Shown one piece after another: positions 8,782 to 11,153 of a stretch of 11,153 nucleotides of DNA. The notes below the pieces were generated by a model, which worked only from the letters and a program-made list of their open reading frames with translations, was not told where the DNA came from and ran no database searches. Made by a program: the position numbers and the translations under genes. Position 1 is the first letter of the stretch; the number at the start of each line of letters is the position of its first letter. Source of the DNA: an uncultured Gemmatimonadota bacterium (GTDB lineage: Bacteria > Gemmatimonadota > Gemmatimonadetes > Gemmatimonadales > Gemmatimonadaceae); contig CAMLIU010000025.1 of the NCBI GenBank assembly GCA_946479995.1, positions 1-11,153 of the forward strand, given 5' to 3'.

Positions 8782-8958
8782 TTGGAAACTCACGGTCCCC
8801 TCGGCATCCTCTGGGTTGGCATCGGACTCTGCGCGTTCTACATCGCGCTCGTCTGGATCAACACCCTGCTGGGCTTCATGCTCACACCGCTCTTCACGCT
8901 GCCCGCCACGCGGTTGATGGATAGCCTCAACAAGAGGAAGGCGCGCAAGCGTGACTGA
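8782..8958 (+). CDS. Small (58-aa) single-segment membrane protein, unknown function
   Basis: I do not recognise this gene. From a TTG start it encodes 58 residues. A short N-terminus (METHGP) is followed by an unbroken hydrophobic stretch of about 32 residues (8-40, rich in Leu, Ile, Gly and aromatics, with a Pro at 35). A strongly basic end follows, MDSLNKRKARKRD. That suggests one long or kinked transmembrane segment with the basic tail in the cytoplasm. Evidence that it is real: AGGAG 6 bases before the TTG, clear membrane-protein composition, the first position after a divergent promoter region, and an 8-bp overlap with the next gene. The overlap suggests co-translation and a possible role as a partner or export helper of the downstream secreted peptidase/propeller protein. 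A leader-like coding stretch is the main alternative. Confidence 0.65.
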   Translation: METHGPLGILWVGIGLCAFYIALVWINTLLGFMLTPLFTLPATRLMDSLNKRKARKRD

Positions 8959-11153
8959 CGGCGCGGGCCTGCGCACCGCTGCAATATCCGGGAGGGACGC
9001 GTGCCGCTGGCGCGCGTCCCTCGCGCGTTTGGCGGCGGGTTCCCGACCGCTCCTCCTCGCCGCCATCCTGTTCGCCGCGCCCGCCCTCGCGCAGCCCGCG
9101 CCTCGTCCCTGGCTCGACTGGCGCACGGCGGAGACGGAACACTTCGTCCTCCACTATCCGGTCGAATACCGCGCGTGGACGCTTGCGCTCGCGCAGCGCA
9201 TCGAGGGAATTCGCGACCAGGTGACGGCAATCGTCGGATTCTCGCCAGGACGCCGGGTCCACATCGTGGTGGACGATCCGGTCAACGACGCCAACGGCTA
9301 CGCCTTCCCCGCGCTCGACGCGCCGACGATCGTGCTCTGGCCGACCCCTCCCGACCCGCGCTCCGAGATCGGCAATGCGAGGGTGTGGGAGGAAATGCTC
9401 GCCACGCACGAGTTCACCCACATCGCCCAGCTCACGCGTCCGTCGCGGAACAAGTGGAAGCGACTCCTCTGGTCGCTCTCCCCCGTGCCCTTGGGACCCA
9501 TCACCACCAAGGCGCCGCGCTGGGTGCTCGAGGGCTACGCCACGTACGTCGAGGGCAGGGTCACGGGGAGTGGACGCCCGAACAACGCGTGGCGCGCCGC
9601 CATCATCCGACAGTTCGCCCTGGAAGGGAAGCTTCCTAGCTACGCCGCGATGAGTGCGACCGGCGGCTGGGAGACGGGCAGCTTCGCCTACCTCATGGGC
9701 TCCGCGTACCTGGAGTGGCTCGCGCGCCGCGGCGGCGACTCCAGCCTCGTCGCCCTCTGGCGGCGCACCACCGCCGTCGCCGCTCGCTCCTTCGACGAGG
9801 CGTTCCGCGGCGTGTATGGCGAGATGCCCGCCGACCTGTACGGCCGCTTCGTGGCCGAGGTGACGGCGAACGCGCTCGCCCTCGACCGCGCACTCGAACA
9901 CGCCGGGCTCGTGGAAGGCACACTCGTGCAGCGGCTGATCCGCACCCCGGGCGACCCCGCCGTGTCGCCGGATGGGCAACATGTGGCCATCACCATCCGG
10001 CGTGTGGATGCGCCGAGCCAGCTCGTCGTCTGGAAGACCGCCACCGAGCCGGACACGAACGCGGCCCGACGGCGCGCTCGCCAGCTCGCGCGTGACCCCC
10101 AGGACGTGCCGGACCGCGAGTTCTATCCGCCCCCGAAGAAGCCGGTCATCACCCTCGTCGCCGAAGACGGCGCGCCATTCGAGCAGCCTCGGTGGCTCGG
10201 CGACGCGCGGCGGCTGCTCGTGACGCGCCGGACGCCGCTCGCCGACGGAACCCTGCGCGGCGATCTCTACATGTGGAACGCGGAGAATGGTGACCTCCGG
10301 CAGATCACCCACGGCGCGGGCGTGCAGGATGCCGATCCGGCGCGCGACGGCACGTGGGCCGCGGCGACGCGCTGCGCGCACGGCTGGTGCGACCTGGTGC
10401 GCGTGGACCTCGCCAGCGGCGCGATCAGCGTGCTGCGGCCCGGAAGCACGCTCACCACCTACTATCACCCGCGCATCTCGCACCGCACGGGCGAGATCCT
10501 CGTCGGCGAGCAGTCGGGCGACCGCTGGCGCATCGCGCTCGTGTCGTCCACCTCGGGCGAGCTGCGCCACGCCGATCCCGACGACGGCGTGACGCGCTAT
10601 GACGCCACCTTCGCCCCTGACGGGCGCACCATCGTGGCGACGAGCGAGGAAGGCGGCATCCCGAATCTCGAGCGCATCGCACCGGACGGCACGGTCACGC
10701 GACTCACCTCCACGACGGGTGCAGCGGTCGCCGCAGACGTGGCGCCGGATGGTGCGGTCTGGTTCCTCGACCTGCAGGCAAAGGGCTACGACCTTCGGCG
10801 GCTGTCCGACAGCGCCCCGCCTGCGCCGCAGTTCCCGCTCGCGTCCGTGCTCATCGATCCGCCATCGCCGGTGCTGCCGCCGCGCATCTCGCGCAGCGCC
10901 GCCGATTCCTCGCGTCGTCCTTCGGTCGCGGCCGCGCCAACTGAACGGCCGTACGCGCTCGGTCCGTCGCGCCTGCGGTATTTCCCGACCGCCACCAACG
11001 GCCCCGGGGGGTCGTCGCTGCAGCTCGGGCTCCTCCGCAGTGATCCCGTCGGGCGCTACGGCGTGCTGCTCTTCGGCTCGGCCGGGTCGCCGACCCTCCC
11101 GCAAGGGGCTTCGCTCGTGCTGTCGTCGCATGCCGCGCGTACCTGGCTCGCCG
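8951..11153 (+). CDS. Secreted gluzincin peptidase / beta-propeller / probable outer-membrane barrel protein (3' end outside window)
   Basis: The frame is open for 734 codons to the right edge, without a stop. From GTG 8951, a basic n-region (1-32) leads to a signal peptide core PLLLAAILFAAPALA (33-47), with cleavage likely before Gln48. The first domain (about 50-300) has HEFTH (153-157) and EGYATYVEG (194-202). It matches peptidase-MA-like gluzincins: two zinc His, catalytic Glu154, third ligand probably Glu194. Next come TolB/PD40-like propeller blades, e.g. AVSPDGQHVAIT (337-348) and ATFAPDGRTIVAT, ending near 625. After a Pro/Ser/Arg linker (about 630-664), YALGPSRLRYFP and DPVGRYGVLLFGS look like the opening strands of a surface-antigen-type barrel. 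Such fusions are predicted outer-membrane or periplasmic; substrate unknown. GAGGAAG sits 10 bases before the GTG. TTG at 9029 would give a more compact signal peptide. Confidence 0.85.
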   Translation, partial: MTDGAGLRTAAISGRDACRWRASLARLAAGSRPLLLAAILFAAPALAQPAPRPWLDWRTAETEHFVLHYPVEYRAWTLALAQRIEGIRDQVTAIVGFSPGRRVHIVVDDPVNDANGYAFPALDAPTIVLWPTPPDPRSEIGNARVWEEMLATHEFTHIAQLTRPSRNKWKRLLWSLSPVPLGPITTKAPRWVLEGYATYVEGRVTGSGRPNNAWRAAIIRQFALEGKLPSYAAMSATGGWETGSFAYLMGSAYLEWLARRGGDSSLVALWRRTTAVAARSFDEAFRGVYGEMPADLYGRFVAEVTANALALDRALEHAGLVEGTLVQRLIRTPGDPAVSPDGQHVAITIRRVDAPSQLVVWKTATEPDTNAARRRARQLARDPQDVPDREFYPPPKKPVITLVAEDGAPFEQPRWLGDARRLLVTRRTPLADGTLRGDLYMWNAENGDLRQITHGAGVQDADPARDGTWAAATRCAHGWCDLVRVDLASGAISVLRPGSTLTTYYHPRISHRTGEILVGEQSGDRWRIALVSSTSGELRHADPDDGVTRYDATFAPDGRTIVATSEEGGIPNLERIAPDGTVTRLTSTTGAAVAADVAPDGAVWFLDLQAKGYDLRRLSDSAPPAPQFPLASVLIDPPSPVLPPRISRSAADSSRRPSVAAAPTERPYALGPSRLRYFPTATNGPGGSSLQLGLLRSDPVGRYGVLLFGSAGSPTLPQGASLVLSSHAARTWLA
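8992..9022. repeat. 10-bp perfect inverted repeat near the start of the peptidase gene
   Basis: GAGGGACGCG (8992-9001) and CGCGTCCCTC (9013-9022) are perfect inverted repeats around an 11-nt loop. In mRNA this would form a stable GC-rich hairpin right after the small gene's stop, within the proposed signal-peptide n-region (or just before the alternative TTG start at 9029). No T-run follows, so it is not a typical terminator. It might modulate translation or mRNA stability. Confidence 0.5.

Noticed and set aside
7151..8917. A 588-codon plus-strand frame opposite hpt/tilS and running through the divergent gap
   Set aside because: It lacks motifs and is antisense to well-conserved tilS; the small membrane protein at 8782 uses a different frame.
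9001..9639. A 212-codon plus-strand frame starting at GTG 9001 behind a strong GGGAGGG
   Set aside because: Despite the ribosome-binding motif, the product is Arg/Pro/Ala-rich with no family features and lies over the conserved peptidase domain in another frame. The start region itself is kept as a finding.
8927..11131. A 734-codon open frame on the minus strand, antisense to the peptidase/propeller gene
   Set aside because: Its translation is Arg/Gly/Ala/His-rich with no domain motifs, while the plus-strand frame has a signal peptide, HEFTH and propeller repeats. Long antisense frames are common in very GC-rich genes.

Overview
The window is very GC-rich, almost wall-to-wall coding, and carries mostly conserved housekeeping genes of a diderm (outer-membrane) bacterium. 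The gene content (a CdaA-type diadenylate cyclase beside folP, a tilS-hpt-ftsH block, a DUF2723 membrane protein, a YggS-DivIVA pair, and a secreted metallopeptidase/propeller/barrel protein) suggests a Gemmatimonadota-like organism. That lineage call is inference from gene content and composition; no rRNA or other marker is present to prove it.

Positions 1-8662 form one long minus-strand run. In transcription order it reads tilS (tRNA-Ile lysidine synthetase), hpt (hypoxanthine phosphoribosyltransferase), ftsH (membrane AAA+ zinc protease), a 398-bp non-coding gap, folP (dihydropteroate synthase), cdaA (c-di-AMP synthase), a DUF2723/TMEM260-like polytopic membrane protein, yggS (PLP homeostasis protein), and the first 17 codons of a DivIVA-domain protein that runs off the left edge. 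Most junctions are overlaps or nearly so (20 bp, abutting, 4 bp, 4 bp, 11-bp gap, 1 bp). This implies two translationally coupled transcription units, tilS-hpt-ftsH and folP-cdaA-DUF2723-yggS-divIVA, separated by the gap. The gap holds a GC-rich inverted repeat resembling a terminator, two clusters of short CAGCTG/CTTTCAG repeats, and a 9-bp direct repeat just upstream of folP.

Positions 8663-8781 are a 119-bp divergent intergenic region with a palindromic AGTATACT that could act as a -10 element for tilS. To its right, on the plus strand, a 58-residue membrane protein with a TTG start and a good Shine-Dalgarno overlaps by 8 bp a large secreted protein still open at the right edge. That protein has a signal peptide, an HEFTH...E gluzincin peptidase domain, a TolB/PD40-like beta-propeller, and what looks like the start of an outer-membrane beta-barrel. 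This pair is the least understood part of the window.

I see no tRNA or rRNA genes, CRISPR array, prophage, IS element or defence system. The most unusual points are the three-part cell-surface peptidase with its small membrane partner, a probable CTG start for the DUF2723 gene, a cdaA that has lost its usual cdaR neighbour, and the repeat-rich gap between ftsH and folP.
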